Positions 48,264 through 58,680 of a stretch of DNA of 64,000 nt are shown here, one piece after another. The DNA is taken from NCBI RefSeq assembly GCF_001591105.1, contig NZ_BCUD01000010.1:62001-126000 (forward strand). The letters are read 5' to 3'. The stretch is from Vibrio nereis NBRC 15637. Lineage in GTDB: Bacteria; Pseudomonadota; Gammaproteobacteria; Enterobacterales; Vibrionaceae. Each line of letters begins with the position of its first letter. The stretch's first letter is position 1. Both the position numbers and the translations under genes were made by a program. Under the pieces are notes generated by a model. It did no database searches. It had not been told where the DNA came from and saw only the letters and a list, made by a program, of their open reading frames with translations.

Positions 48264-49001
48264 ATGCCCATGTTGGAATACAACCCACCGCGCGACCCTT
48301 GGGTTGATATCGTTTATGAAGATGAACATCTCCTCGCGGTGAATAAGCCGTCGGGGCTTTTGTCTGTGCCTGGCCGCGCACCGGAGCATTACGACAGCAT
48401 GTGGTCTAGGCTTCTGGAAACGTATCCAGAGATTCAAGTGGTTCATCGCCTAGATATGTGTACGTCGGGTTTGATGCTGCTGGCAAAAAACAAACCGGCG
48501 GAAAGCGCGCTAAAGAAGCAATTTCAGTATCGTTTAACCCACAAAGTTTACTATGCGCGTGTGTGGGGACGAGTCGAAGAAGACGAAGGGGTTGTCGAGT
48601 TGCCGTTGATCGCTGATTGGCCCAACCGACCACGACAAAAGGTTTGTTTTGAAGATGGTAAGCCATCGAAAACCCTGTTTCAGGTCGTGCAACGTGAAGA
48701 AAAAACCACGATGGTCAGGTTGCTGCCGATTACAGGTCGATCGCATCAACTTCGGGTCCATATGCAGGCCCTTGGCCACCCGATTGTGGGTGATGAGTTT
48801 TACTCGCAAGGTGAAGCGTTTCTCTTTTCTGATCGTTTAGAGCTGCATGCGGCAGAGCTGAGTTTTTATCACCCTGACAGCCATGATTTGCGCAGTATCT
48901 TTGTTCCTTGTGACTTCTATCTTGAAGCGGAAGCGAGGATCTTTCACTATTTTGATCCTGTGCGACAATTACCAGACTACAAAACGCTGCCAAGACCATA
49001 A
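48264..49001 (+). CDS. rluA: Dual-specificity RNA pseudouridine synthase RluA
   Basis: 245 residues from ATG 48264; a frame from 48237 adds nine unlikely residues. The start MPMLEYNPPRDPWVDIVYED matches enteric RluA, and HRLDMCTSG places the catalytic Asp at residue 64 exactly as in E. coli. ITGRSHQLRVHM and DWPNRPRQKV are also conserved. It modifies U746 of 23S rRNA and U32 of several tRNAs. The C-terminus is about 25 residues longer than in E. coli. A 28-base gap separates it from the dehydrogenase gene. Confidence 0.96.
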   Translation: MPMLEYNPPRDPWVDIVYEDEHLLAVNKPSGLLSVPGRAPEHYDSMWSRLLETYPEIQVVHRLDMCTSGLMLLAKNKPAESALKKQFQYRLTHKVYYARVWGRVEEDEGVVELPLIADWPNRPRQKVCFEDGKPSKTLFQVVQREEKTTMVRLLPITGRSHQLRVHMQALGHPIVGDEFYSQGEAFLFSDRLELHAAELSFYHPDSHDLRSIFVPCDFYLEAEARIFHYFDPVRQLPDYKTLPRP

Positions 49002-49029
49002 TATTAATTAGGCAGCACAAGGAGATAGT

Positions 49030-49992
49030 ATGTCGCTGCCTAACATTGTTTTTTTGGATCGTGCCACGATTCCAAGCCAAATTGAACTTCCGCACTTACC
49101 GTTTGATCACCAATGGATCGAATACGATTTTACCTCGCCAGATCAGATACTGGATCGTCTTAAAGACGCACATGTTGTGATTACCAATAAAGTCGTATTG
49201 GATCGCGATGTGCTGTCTCAGTTACCCGATCTCCAATTGATCGCCGTGTCGGCAACCGGGTTTAACAATATCGATGTGGACTACTGTGAACAGCACGGCA
49301 TTGCCGTCACCAATGTGCAAGGATATTCCACTCAGTCTGTACCAGAACATGTCATTGCCATGATCTTTGCACTCAGACGCAACTTGATGGCTTACCACAA
49401 CGACATTGCTAAGGGAGAGTGGCAACGCCATAAGCAGTTTTGTTTCTTCACCCATCCGATAGGTGACGTAGCGGGATCCACCTTGGGGATTGTCGGCTCA
49501 GGGGCATTGGGCCAGGCAACGGCGACATTAGCCAAAGCCATTGGTATGCAGGTGATCTTTGCCGAGAGAAAAGGAGCCCAGCAGTGCCGAGAGGGCTTCA
49601 CTCCGTTTGAGCAAATGTTGCAGCTCGCCGATGTCGTCACATTACACTGCCCGCTGGATGATAATACCCACCATTTAATCGGAAAGCCTGAGCTGGCCGC
49701 AATGAAATCTAACGCCATTTTAATTAACGCAGGTCGTGGTGGGCTCGTTGATGAGGTGGCGTTGGTTGATGCGTTAAAACACGGCTCGATTGCGGGCGCT
49801 GGGGTGGATGTTTTCACTCAAGAGCCAGCAGATATCACTAACCCTCTGCTCGACAATATTCATTTACCGAATCTGCTGCTCACACCTCATGTCGCGTGGG
49901 GAAGTGACTCTTCTATTCAGAAATTAGCGAATATTCTTATGGATAATGTCGCGGCATTTATCGAGGGGAGAGAACAAAATAGGGTGGTGTGA
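49030..49992 (+). CDS. D-2-hydroxyacid dehydrogenase (glycerate/hydroxypyruvate reductase-like)
   Basis: 320 residues. NAD(P)-binding GSGALGQA near 155, conserved INAGRGGLVDE with the substrate Arg near 237, Glu in VFTQEPADI near 265 and the catalytic His in LTPHVAWG near 287. ATGFNNIDVDYC matches the hydroxypyruvate reductase/HprA branch. Substrate could be glycerate/hydroxypyruvate or another 2-ketoacid; the sequence does not decide. Has a good AAGGAGAT site and may be co-transcribed with rluA. Confidence 0.9.
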   Translation: MSLPNIVFLDRATIPSQIELPHLPFDHQWIEYDFTSPDQILDRLKDAHVVITNKVVLDRDVLSQLPDLQLIAVSATGFNNIDVDYCEQHGIAVTNVQGYSTQSVPEHVIAMIFALRRNLMAYHNDIAKGEWQRHKQFCFFTHPIGDVAGSTLGIVGSGALGQATATLAKAIGMQVIFAERKGAQQCREGFTPFEQMLQLADVVTLHCPLDDNTHHLIGKPELAAMKSNAILINAGRGGLVDEVALVDALKHGSIAGAGVDVFTQEPADITNPLLDNIHLPNLLLTPHVAWGSDSSIQKLANILMDNVAAFIEGREQNRVV

Positions 49993-50163
49993 ATTGCGAA
50001 AAAGTGATGAAGATTCAGTGACCCTGTTTTTCTTGCTATAGGTTATGTGATGCATATCCATAGCTTGTGCTTTTTCTGTACGCTTTTATGGACTGGTTGA
50101 ATGAAATATAAGACATTAATCGGCTAAAAAATACAAGTTCATTTAAACGTCAGGAAATAACAT

Positions 50164-51339
50164 ATGGAACAGAAACACATCTCCAACCCGGTGCAGTTTA
50201 ACGGGAAGGGGGGAGAGTTCTTTGGCATTTGGATTGTCAACGTTTTACTCTCCATTATCACGCTAGGTATTTACTCTGCTTGGGCAAAAGTCAGAACCAA
50301 GCGTTACTTTTACGGCAACACGCTGATCGCAGGTGATAACTTTGAGTATCACGCGACACCGATGCAGATCCTAAAAGGACGATTGGTGGCTTTTGCTATC
50401 GTCCTTCTTTGGTCAGTATCCAATAGCTTATGGCCTATGATCAGCGCACTTTTGTTGCTGATTTTCTACGCAGCGCTTCCTTGGTTACTTTGGAGTAATG
50501 CACGTTTCGATGCAGTGATGACCAGCTATCGTAATGTTCATTTCTCTTTCACTTCTTCGCTTAAAGATGCCTATATCTCGTTGATGGGACGCGGTTTAGG
50601 CGCACTCATCGTTATGATGATTTATTTCTCTCTAATCTTCTCGGCGTTCGGTGTCTCTACTACGATTTCAATCATTTTGGCGCTTGGCTCTTTGCTGTTA
50701 ATGGCGTTTCTTTATGCGTGGGTTATCGCAGGAGTGCATAAGTTTTTTGCCAACGGTTACAAATACGGTGACTGGGCATTCAGTGCCGACATTAAGACAG
50801 GCTTCTTCATCAAGTTGTACTTGAAAGCAATGGGTATCGGCTTGCTTGCCGCGATGGCTATTTTGGCTCTGATGCTGGTGACGGTGTTTGGTGGCTTAGA
50901 CTTTAACGCGATTCAAAATGGTGACTTCAATTCGCTGTCGAGTGACGGCCAAGCGACATTTATTGCCTTTGCTTACATCGGCATGATCGTGATGTCGATT
51001 GCACTCACGGCGTACACCGCGGTGTGCATCCGTAACTATGTGTTCACTCAAATTCGCATCAACCATGAAGAGTCGCAGGACAACGAGTATCAGTTAGATT
51101 CTGATTTGACTGTTAAAGGCTACATCTGGTTAGTTGTGTCTAACTTCTTGCTGCAAGTGGTGACGCTGGGTATTGCGCGTCCTTGGGTTATGGTACGTAC
51201 CAGTCGCTACCTTGCGAATCACACCGCAGTGATCGGCGACATGAGCTACCTAAACGCGAACGATCAAACCAATGATATGAAGTCTGCTGTGACGGATGAA
51301 ATCGCTGAAGCGTTTGATTTAGGCATTGGTATCGGTTAA
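50164..51339 (+). CDS. YjgN/DUF898-family polytopic membrane protein
   Basis: 391 residues. Two repeat-like halves share SIITLGIYSAWAKVRTKRYFYGNT and LQVVTLGIARPWVMVRTSRYLANHT (each about 25 residues, with conserved WAKVRT / WVMVRT), typical of DUF898. Between them are about eight hydrophobic helices. Function unknown in the literature I know. It overlaps the following M48 peptidase gene by one base, a strong sign of a functional pair. The promoter should lie in the 171-bp gap upstream. Confidence 0.9.
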   Translation: MEQKHISNPVQFNGKGGEFFGIWIVNVLLSIITLGIYSAWAKVRTKRYFYGNTLIAGDNFEYHATPMQILKGRLVAFAIVLLWSVSNSLWPMISALLLLIFYAALPWLLWSNARFDAVMTSYRNVHFSFTSSLKDAYISLMGRGLGALIVMMIYFSLIFSAFGVSTTISIILALGSLLLMAFLYAWVIAGVHKFFANGYKYGDWAFSADIKTGFFIKLYLKAMGIGLLAAMAILALMLVTVFGGLDFNAIQNGDFNSLSSDGQATFIAFAYIGMIVMSIALTAYTAVCIRNYVFTQIRINHEESQDNEYQLDSDLTVKGYIWLVVSNFLLQVVTLGIARPWVMVRTSRYLANHTAVIGDMSYLNANDQTNDMKSAVTDEIAEAFDLGIGIG

Positions 51340-52334
51340 TGCTAATTTCAGGTACCGCTTTTCCCCCTAAAAGCTCGGTGCGCTACGAAGCCGAGCTTGA
51401 TGTCACTCAGCCAGACAGTCTGTGCTTGCATGTTGATGATCTCATTGTGAGTTGTGACATGAAGTATGTGGAGGTTAGCGTTCCAGTGGGCCACTTACCG
51501 ATTCGATTTAAGTTTCCCGATGGATGGGTGTTTATCGCTGAGCGCACCACACAGATGACTCAGTGGCTACAACGGCATCGTAAAGTGGGGGTGGTTGATA
51601 AGATTGAATCGAATGTCTTCGCATGGCTGCTTTCTGCTGTGGCTTGCCTAGGGGTAATCCTAGGTGGTTACTACTATGGTTTACCTTGGGTGAGTGAAAA
51701 AGTGGCGTTAGTGGTGCCGGATTCTGTGGCTGTCGCACTGGGAGACGAAATTCTCGATGCCTTCGATGATCAGTGGGGGGAAAGCCAGTTGTCAGATTTG
51801 CAACAAGAGGCAATTCGTCAGCGTGTTGAGTCTCACCTTGAGTCTTTAGAGGCGCTGCCCTATCCGTTGGAGATTGTATTCCGCTCATCAGAGATGGGAG
51901 CGAATGCGTTTGCATTGCCGGGTGGAAAAATTGTCTTGCTCGATCAACTGGTTGAGTTAGCTGATAATGACCAGCAGCTCGACAGTATCATCTTGCATGA
52001 GATCGGTCATATTCACCACCGCCATATGATGGAGAAGCTGGTTCACTCAAGTTTACTTTCTGTGGGTGTCGCGTTGATAACGGGAGAGAGCTCCGGGATC
52101 GTGGATAACCTTGCTGGTCTTGGTGTGTTCTTTTTGTCGAATGGACACTCAAGAGACGCAGAAAGTGAAGCCGATAGCTACGCTAAGCATGCGATGATCA
52201 CGGTATACGGGAGTAGTGAGCCGATGGCTGAAATGTTTGAGCTATTCCAAGACCAAGAAATGGTAGAAATACCGGAATGGTTGAGCTCACATCCGGACTT
52301 TGAGCAACGCATACAAGAAGCAAGAGAGCCTTAG
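51339..52334 (+). CDS. M48-family membrane metallopeptidase with N-terminal cytoplasmic domain
   Basis: 331 residues. Zinc motif HEIGH near 217 (ILHEIGHIHHRHMM) with the downstream Glu ligand in DAESEADSYA, and the substrate-side NAFALPGGKIVLLD strand near 190 are typical of M48/BepA-like peptidases. A separate N-terminal domain (1-85, beta-rich) and one transmembrane helix near 92-112 precede it, so the protease domain is probably periplasmic. Encoded with the YjgN-like protein (TAATG overlap). The partner or substrate is unknown; processing or quality control of the membrane protein is an inference. Confidence 0.9.
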   Translation: MLISGTAFPPKSSVRYEAELDVTQPDSLCLHVDDLIVSCDMKYVEVSVPVGHLPIRFKFPDGWVFIAERTTQMTQWLQRHRKVGVVDKIESNVFAWLLSAVACLGVILGGYYYGLPWVSEKVALVVPDSVAVALGDEILDAFDDQWGESQLSDLQQEAIRQRVESHLESLEALPYPLEIVFRSSEMGANAFALPGGKIVLLDQLVELADNDQQLDSIILHEIGHIHHRHMMEKLVHSSLLSVGVALITGESSGIVDNLAGLGVFFLSNGHSRDAESEADSYAKHAMITVYGSSEPMAEMFELFQDQEMVEIPEWLSSHPDFEQRIQEAREP

Positions 52335-52352
52335 GGTAATCTCACTTTCAAT

Positions 52353-52382
52353 AAAAAAGGCAGCGAATTCGCTGCCTTTTCT
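52353..52382. terminator. Bidirectional terminator between M48 gene and valS
   Basis: Palindromic stem GGCAGCGAATTCGCTGCC (52359-52376) flanked by As and Ts; shared by the convergent genes. Confidence 0.92.
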
Positions 52383-52400
52383 TTTGACTGTATCACTGCA

Positions 52401-55259
52401 TTAAAGAGCGGCGATAGTTGTCTTTTGCTCTTCAAGTTTCGCTAGAGTTTCTTTGTAACCTTCTAGCTTTTCACGTTCTTTCGCCACAACCGCTTCAGGT
52501 GCTTTTGCAACGAAACCTTCGTTACCCAGCTTGCCTTCGATGCGTTTGATTTCGCCGTGAGTTTTCTTGATTTCGCCATCCAAACGAGCAAGCTCTGCAT
52601 CTTTATCGATCAGACCTGCCATTGGGATCATCAGCTCAGACTTAGCCACAAGTGCCGTTGCACACGCTGGTGTTTCTTCACCCGCAGCAAGAATGCGTAC
52701 TGACTCAAGCTTGGCTAGAGAAACCAGTACTTGCTTGTTGGCTTCTAGACGCGCTGCGTCTTGCTCACTTGCGGCTTTTAGCATCACTTCCAGTGGTTTA
52801 CCTGGGTTGATGTCGTATTCAGCGCGCAGGTTACGGATGCTAGAAATGAACGCTTTCACCCACTCGATGTCATCCAGTGCTTCTTGGTGGAAGTTTGCTT
52901 CATCAAACTGAGGCAGTGCTTGAAGCATAATAGTGTCACCTTCAACGCCGTCAACTAATGGCTTGATGCTTTGCCAGATAGTTTCTGTGATGTAAGGAAT
53001 CACTGGGTGAGCCAGACGAAGTGTTTTCTCAAGTACTGTGATTAGCGTGCGACGTGTACCACGTTGCTGAGCTTCGTTACCTTTCCAAAGAACAGGTTTC
53101 GTTAGCTCTAGGTACCAGTCACAGAATTGGTTCCAGATGAACTCGTAAATCGTGTTCGCAGCCATATCCAGACGGAAGTTATCTAGGTGACTATTGAACT
53201 CTTTCGCTGCCAGTTCAAACTGAGATTCGATCCACTTGTCTGCTAGTGAATATTCAATTTCACCTGCGCCAAAGCCACAATCTTGCTCTTCTGTGTTCAT
53301 CAGTACGTAACGGCTTGCGTTCCATAGTTTGTTACAGAAGTTGCGGTAACCTTCAAGACGCTTCATATCCCAGTTGATGTCGCGACCTGTTGATGCCATT
53401 GCTGCCAGCGTGAAACGTAGCGCGTCGGTACCGTAGGCTTCGATGCCGTTTTCAAACGTCTTACGTGTGTTCTTCTCGATCTTCGCCGCAAGTTGAGGCT
53501 GCATCATGTTGCCAGTACGCTTCTCAACGAGAGACTCTAGGTCGATGCCATCGATCATATCGATTGGGTCAAGCACGTTACCTTTCGACTTAGACATCTT
53601 ATCGCCGTTTTCATCGCGGATAAGGCCAGTCATGTAAACGGTCTTAAATGGTACTTGTGGCTTACCATTTTCATCTTTCACAAAGTGTAGCGTCATCATG
53701 ATCATACGAGCTACCCAGAAGAAGATGATATCGAAACCAGATACCAATACGTCTGATGGGTGGAACTGCTTCAGTGCTTCCGTGTTTTCAGGCCAGCCTT
53801 GAGTGCCGAATGTCCAAAGAGCAGAAGAGAACCAAGTATCCAGTACGTCGTCGTCTTGGCGAAGTACCACGACCGGCGCAAGACCATTCTTCTCGCGCAC
53901 TTCTTCTTCAGTGCGACCCACGTATACGTTGCCGTCGTTGTCGTACCATGCTGGGATACGGTGGCCCCACCATAGCTGACGAGAAATACACCAGTCTTGT
54001 ACATCACGCATCCACGCGAAGTACATGTTTTCATATTGCTTAGGTACGAATTGGATGTCGCCGTTTTCGACCGCTTCAACTGCTGGTTTCGCTAGTGGTG
54101 CAGTGCGAACGTACCACTGGTCAGTCAGCATTGGTTCGATAACAACGCCACCACGGTCACCGTAAGGTACGGTTAGATCGTGATCTTTGATTTCGTCTAA
54201 CAGGCCAAGCTCTTCGAATTCCGCAACAACGGCTTTACGCGCTGCGAAACGCTCCATACCGTGGTATTTCTCTGGCAGCTGCGCGTTGTATACGTCGCTG
54301 GCTTCACCGTTGGTTGTGAACACCTCTGCTGCATCACGGATGTTGGCGTCAAAAGTTAGGATGTTGATCATCGGTAGCTGGTGGCGCTTGCCGACTTCGT
54401 AGTCGTTGAAGTCGTGCGCAGGTGTGATTTTCACACAACCAGTCCCTTTTTCCATGTCTGCGTGCTCGTCGCCCACGATTGGGATGCGACGGTCAACGAT
54501 AGGCAGGATGATGTCTTTACCGATAAGATCTTTGTAGCGAGGATCTTCTGGGTTAACTGCAACACCTGTATCGCCAAGCACGGTTTCTGGACGAGTAGTT
54601 GCTACAACGATGTAGTCTTTGCCGTCAGCCGTTTTTGCGCCGTCCGCTAGTGGGTAGCGGAAGTGCCACATGTGGCCTTTTTTGTCTTTGTTTTCTACTT
54701 CTAGATCAGAGATCGCTGTGTGCAGTTTTGGATCCCAGTTAACTAGACGCTTACCGCGGTAGATTAGGTCTTCTTCGTATAGGCGAACGAAGACTTCTTG
54801 TACGGCATTGGATAGGCCGTCATCCATGGTGAAGCGCTCACGCTCCCAGTCAACAGATGCACCAAGGCGACGAAGCTGTTTAGTGATCGTGCCACCTGAT
54901 TCGCCTTTCCATTCCCAAATCTTGTCGATGAAAGCATCACGACCGTAATCGTGTTTCGTTTTGCCTTCTTCTGCTGCGATCTTACGCTCAACAACCATTT
55001 GAGTTGCGATACCAGCGTGGTCAGTCCCTACTTGCCAAAGAGTATTTTTACCCTTCATGCGCTCAGCACGGATAAGCGTATCCATGATCGTATCTTGGAA
55101 CGCGTGGCCCATGTGTAGGCTACCAGTGACGTTCGGTGGCGGGATCATGATGCTGTATGATTCTTTAGTCGTGTCACCGTGTGGCTTAAAGTAGCCTTTC
55201 TCTTCCCAAGCTTGGTATAACGCTTGTTCGATTGAAGTTGGGTTATATGTCTTTTCCAT
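52401..55259 (-). CDS. valS: Valyl-tRNA synthetase
   Basis: 952 residues, standard for class I ValRS. HIGH-type motif [11 protein letters not shown] near 40-50, editing-domain [15 protein letters not shown] near 225, KMSKS motif [10 protein letters not shown] near 555 and a C-terminal coiled-coil arm (about 880-950) that contacts tRNA. Follows holC on the same strand across a 97-bp gap containing nested inverted repeats, which could influence expression (see findings). Confidence 0.99.
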   Translation of the reverse strand: MEKTYNPTSIEQALYQAWEEKGYFKPHGDTTKESYSIMIPPPNVTGSLHMGHAFQDTIMDTLIRAERMKGKNTLWQVGTDHAGIATQMVVERKIAAEEGKTKHDYGRDAFIDKIWEWKGESGGTITKQLRRLGASVDWERERFTMDDGLSNAVQEVFVRLYEEDLIYRGKRLVNWDPKLHTAISDLEVENKDKKGHMWHFRYPLADGAKTADGKDYIVVATTRPETVLGDTGVAVNPEDPRYKDLIGKDIILPIVDRRIPIVGDEHADMEKGTGCVKITPAHDFNDYEVGKRHQLPMINILTFDANIRDAAEVFTTNGEASDVYNAQLPEKYHGMERFAARKAVVAEFEELGLLDEIKDHDLTVPYGDRGGVVIEPMLTDQWYVRTAPLAKPAVEAVENGDIQFVPKQYENMYFAWMRDVQDWCISRQLWWGHRIPAWYDNDGNVYVGRTEEEVREKNGLAPVVVLRQDDDVLDTWFSSALWTFGTQGWPENTEALKQFHPSDVLVSGFDIIFFWVARMIMMTLHFVKDENGKPQVPFKTVYMTGLIRDENGDKMSKSKGNVLDPIDMIDGIDLESLVEKRTGNMMQPQLAAKIEKNTRKTFENGIEAYGTDALRFTLAAMASTGRDINWDMKRLEGYRNFCNKLWNASRYVLMNTEEQDCGFGAGEIEYSLADKWIESQFELAAKEFNSHLDNFRLDMAANTIYEFIWNQFCDWYLELTKPVLWKGNEAQQRGTRRTLITVLEKTLRLAHPVIPYITETIWQSIKPLVDGVEGDTIMLQALPQFDEANFHQEALDDIEWVKAFISSIRNLRAEYDINPGKPLEVMLKAASEQDAARLEANKQVLVSLAKLESVRILAAGEETPACATALVAKSELMIPMAGLIDKDAELARLDGEIKKTHGEIKRIEGKLGNEGFVAKAPEAVVAKEREKLEGYKETLAKLEEQKTTIAAL

Positions 55260-55297
55260 AGCGCTCTAAAATGGATACGTTGATGGTTGAAATTCTA

Positions 55298-55354
55298 GTC
55301 AATCTTTATAAGTGAGGGATCTTATAAAAGATCGCCTTAACTATAAGGATTGAC
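55298..55354 (-). repeat. Nested inverted repeats between holC and valS
   Basis: Outer arms GTCAATCTTTATA (55298-55310) and TATAAGGATTGAC (55342-55354) pair at 12 of 13 positions. Inside, GATCTT / AAGATC (55318-55323 and 55328-55333) form a second hairpin with loop ATAA. There is no T-run after the structure on the - strand, so it is not a normal terminator. Confidence 0.75.
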
Positions 55355-55356
55355 CG

Positions 55357-55806
55357 TTAGTTGTATTCGATTTCTATCGTTTGTAACTGATAGCCAGCTT
55401 GACGATAGATTTTATATCTTTCTCTTGCGAGCTGCTTAGCTTTTTGCTCGCAAGGCACGAAGTCTACCACTTCGGCAAACTTGTTCGCAAAGGTTGTCTC
55501 ATTTTCAGCCAAATTTATTACTAATTGGCGGTTCCAAGAAGGCTTTACACCTTGGTGACCAATCTCAATATGGGTGGCGTATTTGGGGCCTTCACCAACA
55601 AGATTGTGAGGAATAAAGTGTTCGGGCTCCACTTGCCAAAAGTGCTCGGCGAGTTGCTCGGCTTGCGCTTTACTTTCACCGTTGATGTACACCTTCGCTC
55701 CCTGCTTAGCAAAATGTTGAGCAAGAAAAACGACGTAATCGAGAAAGCCTTCACTTTGTGCTTGCTGGCTATCTGGTTTGATGATGTAAAACGTGGCATT
55801 CGGCAT
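55357..55806 (-). CDS. holC: DNA polymerase III chi subunit HolC
   Basis: 149 residues from the ATG at 55806; nine extra codons upstream are not expected. MPNATFYIIKP at the start, a central FGAF/ ARQLV-like pattern (GEGPKYATHIEIG) and the C-terminal ARERYKIYRQAGYQLQTIEI fit the chi family. Chi links the clamp loader to single-strand binding protein. The conserved order pepA-holC-valS is present. Preceded by the pepA terminator. Confidence 0.95.
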   Translation of the reverse strand: MPNATFYIIKPDSQQAQSEGFLDYVVFLAQHFAKQGAKVYINGESKAQAEQLAEHFWQVEPEHFIPHNLVGEGPKYATHIEIGHQGVKPSWNRQLVINLAENETTFANKFAEVVDFVPCEQKAKQLARERYKIYRQAGYQLQTIEIEYN

Positions 55807-55837
55807 AGGGAACTCTCGTGTCTTGTCAGCCAATATA

Positions 55838-55868
55838 CTAAAAAAGGGCCTCGCGGCCCTTTTTTATG
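55838..55868. terminator. Terminator after pepA
   Basis: Stem GGGCC / GGCCC extended by A/T pairs around a TCGC loop (55846-55859), with six As on the left and six Ts on the right. On the - strand it ends pepA transcripts just before holC. Confidence 0.85.
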
Positions 55869-55877
55869 CTTGGAATA

Positions 55878-57386
55878 TTATTCCTCAGTCTCGTGGCCGC
55901 TTCGATTCAGTAAGAATTGGACAAGCATTGAGACCGGACGGCCCGTAGAGCCTTTCGCTGCACCTGACTTCCACGCAGTACCTGCGATATCAATGTGCGC
56001 CCAATTGTATTTCTTGGCGAACTTCGACAGGAAGCAACCTGCTGTGATCGTGCCACCTGGGCGACCACCGATGTTTTGCATATCGGCGAATGGGCTCTTT
56101 AGCTGCTCGTGGTATTCGTCAGCCATTGGTAGGCGCCATGCGCGGTCGCTTGCCTGCTCAGAAGCGTTGATTAGCTCGTGAGACAGTGGGTTGTGGTTCG
56201 AGATAACACCGCTGATGTGGTGGCCTAGTGCGATAACACATGCGCCCGTTAGGGTTGCTACGTCAACGACACACTCAGGTTCAAAGCGTTCAACGTAAGT
56301 TAGCGCATCACACAATACAAGACGACCTTCTGCATCGGTATTTAATACTTCAACAGTTTGACCAGACATTGTCGTTAGGATGTCACCCGGGCGGTACGCG
56401 TTGCTGCCCGGCATGTTTTCACAGCCAGCCAATACGCCGATAACGTTGATAGGAAGGTTTAGCTTCGCCAGTGCTTTCATGGTACCGAATACAGAAGCAG
56501 CACCACACATGTCGTACTTCATCTCATCCATGCCTTCGCCTGGTTTAAGTGAAATACCGCCTGAATCGAAAGTAAGACCTTTACCCACCAGTACGATCGG
56601 TTTTGCGTCTGGATCTGGGTTGCCCTTGTACTCCATGATAGACATCATAGATTCGTTCTTAGAGCCACGACCAACCGCTAGGTATGAAGTCATACCCAGT
56701 TTTTCCATTTCTTGCTCGCCAATGATCTTTGTTGTTACTGTTTCATGGTCATCAGCCAAGCGACGAGCTTGAGAAGCAAGATAAGCTGGGTTTGCTACGT
56801 TTGGTGGCATGTTGCCAAGGTCTTTAGACGCTCTCACACCAGAAGAAATCGCCAGGCCGTGAGCAATCGCTTTCTCGCCAAGGTTCAGTTCACGGCGAGT
56901 TGGCACGTTGAATACCAGTTTGCGTAGTGGGCGACGAGTTTCTGGTTTTACGGTTTTGAATTGATCAAACGTGTACAAGCTATCTTTGGTTGCTTCAACA
57001 GCTTGGCGCACTTTCCAGTAAGTGTCACGACCTTTAACGTGCAGTTCAGTTAGGAAGCAAACCGCTTCCATCGAACCTGTCTCGTTTAGTGTGTTGATGG
57101 TTTTTTGAATGATCTCTTTGTACTGACGTTCACCCAATTCACGCTCTTTACCACAACCGACGAGTAGAACGCGTTCTGACAGAACACCAGGTACTTGATG
57201 AAGCAGTAGCATCTGCCCCGGTTTACCTTCCAGGTCACCACGGCGAAGTAGTGAACTGATATAGCCATCGCTGATTTTGTCGAGCTGCTCAGCAACCGGA
57301 GAAAGACGACGTGGTTCAAACACACCGACAACGATACATGCGCTACGTTGTTTCTCTGGGCTACCACTCTTTACACTGAACTCCAT
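55878..57386 (-). CDS. pepA: Leucyl aminopeptidase PepA (M17)
   Basis: 502 residues. The M17 signature NTDAEGRL lies near 350, with metal/bicarbonate ligands in [16 protein letters not shown] near 270 and [12 protein letters not shown] near 290. A hexameric Zn/Mn aminopeptidase; in enterics it also binds DNA and regulates carAB and ColE1-type recombination. Monocistronic promoter in the gap shared with lptF; followed by a strong terminator before holC. Confidence 0.98.
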   Translation of the reverse strand: MEFSVKSGSPEKQRSACIVVGVFEPRRLSPVAEQLDKISDGYISSLLRRGDLEGKPGQMLLLHQVPGVLSERVLLVGCGKERELGERQYKEIIQKTINTLNETGSMEAVCFLTELHVKGRDTYWKVRQAVEATKDSLYTFDQFKTVKPETRRPLRKLVFNVPTRRELNLGEKAIAHGLAISSGVRASKDLGNMPPNVANPAYLASQARRLADDHETVTTKIIGEQEMEKLGMTSYLAVGRGSKNESMMSIMEYKGNPDPDAKPIVLVGKGLTFDSGGISLKPGEGMDEMKYDMCGAASVFGTMKALAKLNLPINVIGVLAGCENMPGSNAYRPGDILTTMSGQTVEVLNTDAEGRLVLCDALTYVERFEPECVVDVATLTGACVIALGHHISGVISNHNPLSHELINASEQASDRAWRLPMADEYHEQLKSPFADMQNIGGRPGGTITAGCFLSKFAKKYNWAHIDIAGTAWKSGAAKGSTGRPVSMLVQFLLNRSGHETEE

Positions 57387-57576
57387 GCGTACTCCTACAT
57401 CCTGAAGACAAATAGAACTAAATGTTAGATAATGGCGTCTTACTTGTTGGGTCCCTAACCGGAACTGTCTTTAAATAAGCGCATTAACAATTAGCCAAAA
57501 ATTTAAAAATATAAGGTTCAACGGGAAATTATAGTGATTCAATTAAAAAAACAAGTTTTGTATAGGTAATTTCAGC

Positions 57577-58677
57577 GTGATTATTGTTAGATATTTGATC
57601 CGCGAGACACTCAAGAGCCAGTTAGCCATCTTTTTTGTGCTTTTTTTGGTGTTTTTGAGTCAGAAGTTTATCAGTGTGCTCGCTGATGCTTCAGGCGGTG
57701 ATATTCCAGCAGGATTGATATTTTCCATTGTAGGTTTAAATATGCCTGCAATGGGTTTGTTGATGCTGCCCTTAAGTTTGTACATAGGGATCTTGATTAC
57801 TTTTGGCCGTTTGTATGCAGAAAGTGAAATCGTTGTCATGAACGCAACGGGAATTGGGAATAAATTCTTAGTGCAAGCTGCGTTGTATCTTGCGTTAATC
57901 ACTTCGGGCATCGCGGCGTTCAATGCCCTTTGGCTTTCCCCTTGGTCGCAAGACAAAGTTGAGTATTTGATAGAGCAAGTTCAAGCGGAAAATAGCGTTG
58001 ATTTGCTGAAAAAAGGGCAATTCCAGAGCACGCCTGATGGTTCATCAGTGGTATTTATTGACGATATCCAGGGCAATACTTTAGATAGCGTCTTTGTTGC
58101 ACAAATGAGACCTAAAGAGTCGATATTACCGAGCGTGATGTTCTCTTCTTCTGGTGAAGTGAAAGAATTGTCGGATGGTCGTCAGATCATCGTGATGGAC
58201 GACGGCACACGCTACGAAGGTATACCAACGCGCCTTGAGTATATGATCACCAAGTTTGATGAATATGAAGGGGTGATTGGTCAGCGTGAGGTGAAGCAGA
58301 AAGGGCGTGATTGGGAAGCATTTGCGACTGTTGATTTAATTGGTCACCCAAACCCATCGGCGCAAGCGGAGCTGCAATGGCGTATCTCGCTGTTTGTGTG
58401 TATTCCGCTGTTGACCATGTTGGTGATTCCGCTGTCTGCAGTAAACCCTCGACAAGGTCGCTTCGCCAAAATGGGCCCTGCAATCCTAATTTATCTCGCT
58501 TATTTCCTTGCGATTAGTGCGACGAAGTCTGCATTAGAAAATGGTGATGTGCCGGCGTCTATCGGCATGTGGCCGATCAATGCATTACTGTTATTGGTGG
58601 CTATCTTAGCGAATATGATGGACAGCGTTGCAGTGAGAACAATGAAAGAAAAATTCCGCAAAAAGAGGCTCGCGTAA
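57577..58677 (+). CDS. lptF: LPS export permease LptF
   Basis: 366 residues from a GTG at 57577. Six hydrophobic helices with a periplasmic jellyroll-like domain between helices 3 and 4 (about 130-260); YLIRETLKSQLAIFFVLFLV start and SEIVVMNATGIG coupling segment are typical. LptF with LptG and the LptB ATPase extracts LPS from the inner membrane. Divergent from pepA, 3 bases before lptG. Confidence 0.97.
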   Translation: MIIVRYLIRETLKSQLAIFFVLFLVFLSQKFISVLADASGGDIPAGLIFSIVGLNMPAMGLLMLPLSLYIGILITFGRLYAESEIVVMNATGIGNKFLVQAALYLALITSGIAAFNALWLSPWSQDKVEYLIEQVQAENSVDLLKKGQFQSTPDGSSVVFIDDIQGNTLDSVFVAQMRPKESILPSVMFSSSGEVKELSDGRQIIVMDDGTRYEGIPTRLEYMITKFDEYEGVIGQREVKQKGRDWEAFATVDLIGHPNPSAQAELQWRISLFVCIPLLTMLVIPLSAVNPRQGRFAKMGPAILIYLAYFLAISATKSALENGDVPASIGMWPINALLLLVAILANMMDSVAVRTMKEKFRKKRLA

Positions 58678-58680
58678 TCT

